Assembly (NCBI RefSeq): GCF_029029505.1 | Contig: NZ_JAKJSD010000007.1 | Span: forward strand, 62,001-126,000 | Direction of reading: 5' to 3' | DNA length: 64,000 nt | Source of the DNA: Ancylomarina sp. DW003 | Lineage (GTDB): Bacteria > Bacteroidota > Bacteroidia > Bacteroidales > Marinifilaceae | Translations under genes and position numbers: made by a program | Shown here: piece after piece, positions 62,438-64,000 of the stretch | Numbering within the stretch: the stretch's first letter is position 1 | Layout: every line of letters starts with the position of its first letter | Notes under the pieces: generated by a model | The model's database searches: none | Told to the model about the DNA's origin: nothing | The model's input: the letters and a program-made list of their open reading frames with translations, nothing else

Positions 62438-62734
62438 TTAATGATGTGACCATGGCGTTTTAACTTGCCTGATTTTATTATTCTCATCACGAAACTGAGG
62501 AACAGAGCAATGAATATAGCAAGGTAATTGGAAGAGGCTTTTGTAACGAAAGCTACGATCAATAAAACTGTTTATCTCAGCTTCCGAACCATTTTCATAA
62601 ACAAATGTATTCTTTCTGGTATAGCATGCAGATATATGAAGTGTTTGCGAATCTTCTCCAGAAAATTTAATAGCCATAACTTCCCAATTATTAGGTAAGT
62701 CTAAAGCCAAGCGTATTAATTCTATACTATTCAT
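62438..62734 (-). pseudogene. Fragment resembling the N-terminus of an ISL3-type transposase
   Basis: 98 residues. The C-terminal half, with FIDRSFRYKSLFQLPCYIHCSVPQF then IRQVKTPW, matches the typical start of ISL3-family transposases (R-x-W-H-L-x-x-x-x-x-C-Y, then V-R-x-V-x-x-P-W), where a zinc-ribbon would sit. The frame stops just where the DDE catalytic domain should begin, and nothing like it follows downstream. No terminal inverted repeats were found. It therefore looks like a remnant; an intact small regulator is less likely. Confidence 0.45.
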
Positions 62735-62788
62735 ACTAGATTGTGATTTAAATGCAACTTATCTGTTTGCAGTGATATGAAATAAATC

Positions 62789-62813
62789 AGACCCGTTAGA
62801 ACAACGGATCTGT
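62789..62813 (-). terminator. Hairpin after the porin gene
   Basis: On the - strand a 10-bp stem with one mismatch (62813-62804 with 62798-62789) is followed by ATTTATTT, suggesting weak termination of the porin transcript. Confidence 0.55.
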
Positions 62814-62884
62814 TCTTTCTATTTACCTAAAAAAGTTATACATACCGTCTGATAACTCTTGTTTTTAATTTGTAATTCAGATAT

Positions 62885-64000
62885 TTAGAAAGTATATTTT
62901 ACATGTAAAAGTAATCTTGTACTGCTTATAAGGTCGGTATCAGCGACAGTTCCATCGACTTGAGTTGTACCATAAGTCGCTCCTGTATAGATGATTTCAC
63001 CGCCAAACTTCATTTTCCCTGATAAAAATTCAATGCGAGGAGCAATTTGGCAGAGGTGATCAATATTCGATCCTCGACTGTACAATCCTATAAATTTACC
63101 ATCAGATCCTTTAGCTAAATTGTCGTCAGCACCTAAATTTTTAGAGTAACTAAGGTTTAAGCCATAACGAACATTCCCTGTTGTTGTAAACAAATCTGAA
63201 GTCAAATTCATAGTTGAGACATTGGTATATTCGTAATCGCCATTAGCTTTTACATTTTTCACTCCGTAGCCACCAATCATGAAAAAATTAAACATGTTCT
63301 GACCGTAGATACCTTGCAGATTCCATTTCAACTTTTTCCCTGTTACGCCTAACCAAGTGTTAAAGTAGTAACTACCTAGTGTTTCATCCGTTTTAACTCC
63401 ATTCATATTTACGGTAAGTGGTTTAAGCGTTTTATAACCAGCCGTAAATCCAAGTTCCAATCCTTTGGTTAAATTCGTTTTAATTTGAGCTGTGAACTCA
63501 GGAATACTTGATTGTTGAGCATATTTAACACTTGCGCCATCAGGCCCCGAACTTTTAAAATCCATTTCGGATAAAGCTGCAAAACTCAAAGTTGTGTAAC
63601 CATCTAACTTACGAGTATAGCGCAATTGAGGTGCACGATTCAATATACCAAAAGGAATACCTGCTCCCCAGTGTAATACACGAGGAAAAGCTGAAGGCAC
63701 AAACATAGGATGCCAGAATTTACCAGCAAGTAGTTGGTCTTTTTCCCAATCTAACTTGATAAAAGCATGACGTAGACGGAATAGGCCTGTTTTATCGTTC
63801 GAAGTGCCTACAAAATCGCCTTCGATCACAGCAGATCCTTTTGCTCCAAAGGCTTCGAATCCAGAAGCTGTAGCACGCAAACGAGACTGCACGGTTGTCA
63901 TGAAAAAGGCTGATTGATCATTCAGATCATTCCCTTCAGAATCTAATAACTCATTAGCAGGGTACAATAGAATTGCACCATCGCGTGAATTAACCGTTTT
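62885..64000 (-). CDS. Outer-membrane porin, 3' part (5' end beyond the window)
   Basis: At least 371 residues of an outer-membrane beta-barrel protein, ending in the aromatic LHVKYTF typical of strands recognised by the BAM machinery. The frame is open to the right edge, beginning KTVNSRDGAILLYPANELL, so the gene start lies outside. The FRLRHAFIKLDWEKDQLLAGKFWHPMF segment is typical of the long porins of Bacteroidota and gammaproteobacterial DcaP-like proteins. The substrate cannot be inferred. The nominal M before YPAN is an internal TTG, not a true start. Confidence 0.8.
   Translation of the reverse strand, partial: KTVNSRDGAILLYPANELLDSEGNDLNDQSAFFMTTVQSRLRATASGFEAFGAKGSAVIEGDFVGTSNDKTGLFRLRHAFIKLDWEKDQLLAGKFWHPMFVPSAFPRVLHWGAGIPFGILNRAPQLRYTRKLDGYTTLSFAALSEMDFKSSGPDGASVKYAQQSSIPEFTAQIKTNLTKGLELGFTAGYKTLKPLTVNMNGVKTDETLGSYYFNTWLGVTGKKLKWNLQGIYGQNMFNFFMIGGYGVKNVKANGDYEYTNVSTMNLTSDLFTTTGNVRYGLNLSYSKNLGADDNLAKGSDGKFIGLYSRGSNIDHLCQIAPRIEFLSGKMKFGGEIIYTGATYGTTQVDGTVADTDLISSTRLLLHVKYTF

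Noticed and set aside
62338-62562. A 74-codon - strand frame overlapping the transposase-like fragment
   Set aside because: Overlaps it out of frame and has low-complexity composition.
1-64000. CRISPR array, rRNA or tRNA genes, complete insertion sequences or prophage
   Set aside because: No regularly spaced repeats, no cloverleaf-like segments and no intact transposase, integrase or phage genes were found.

Overview
The window is a contiguous piece of a low-GC chromosome from a member of the Bacteroidota. The evidence is a TonB-dependent receptor with a carboxypeptidase-like N-terminal domain, a FecI/FecR/STN signalling cassette, the rpmB-rpmG-DUF4295 ribosomal operon next to ftsY and rimO, lipoproteins with Bacteroidota-style lipoboxes, and promoter elements of the TAnnTTTG (-7) type. 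Gene content resembles marine Marinilabiliales/Marinifilaceae, but that rank is an inference. No rRNA, tRNA or CRISPR array was seen.

Layout. 0.2-35.5 kb looks like ordinary core chromosome: small metal/hydrolase-like proteins, pckA, a candidate small RNA (4.2 kb), a MarC-family protein, the L28/L33 operon, ftsY, rimO, a FAS1 lipoprotein, a CarH-like MerR regulator paired with an ECF sigma factor, an M3 peptidase, a YitT protein, a stand-alone divergent trpB, two universal-stress-type proteins with a NarL-type two-component system and nhaA, two large orphan sensor kinases, a HlyIII-type protein, a Pif1-like helicase and a CAP-domain lipoprotein. The trpB gene has a textbook-style attenuator: an 18-codon leader peptide with two tandem Trp codons, three mutually exclusive pairing segments and an intrinsic terminator.

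35.7-50 kb is an accessory block with all genes on the + strand: two GNAT-type acetyltransferases, AlkD-like repair protein, three methyltransferase or unknown genes, a beta-lactamase-fold lipoprotein, and a four-gene cluster (41.3-44.8 kb) of an unknown 157-aa protein, a radical SAM/SPASM enzyme, an AidA/PixA-type inclusion-body protein and a nucleoside-phosphorylase-like protein. Two diverged copies of a ~190-bp repeat (35.75 and 45.0 kb) bracket most of this block. The four-gene cluster is my best candidate for an undescribed system.

50-57 kb holds a TonB receptor, sigma factor, FecR anti-sigma factor and a secreted STN protein with ~20-residue surface repeats, all on the - strand, which together form a cell-surface signalling locus. 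57.8-60.0 kb holds three DUF2589 paralogues with a tiny zinc-ribbon protein in one operon. 60.4-64 kb holds a LUD-domain protein, a plug-only TonB-receptor-like protein, a small membrane protein, a decayed transposase N-terminus and the 3' part of an outer-membrane porin running off the right edge.

In two unrelated clusters (radical SAM and DUF2589) the first gene is followed by a strong hairpin before the second, which would give an excess of the first product.
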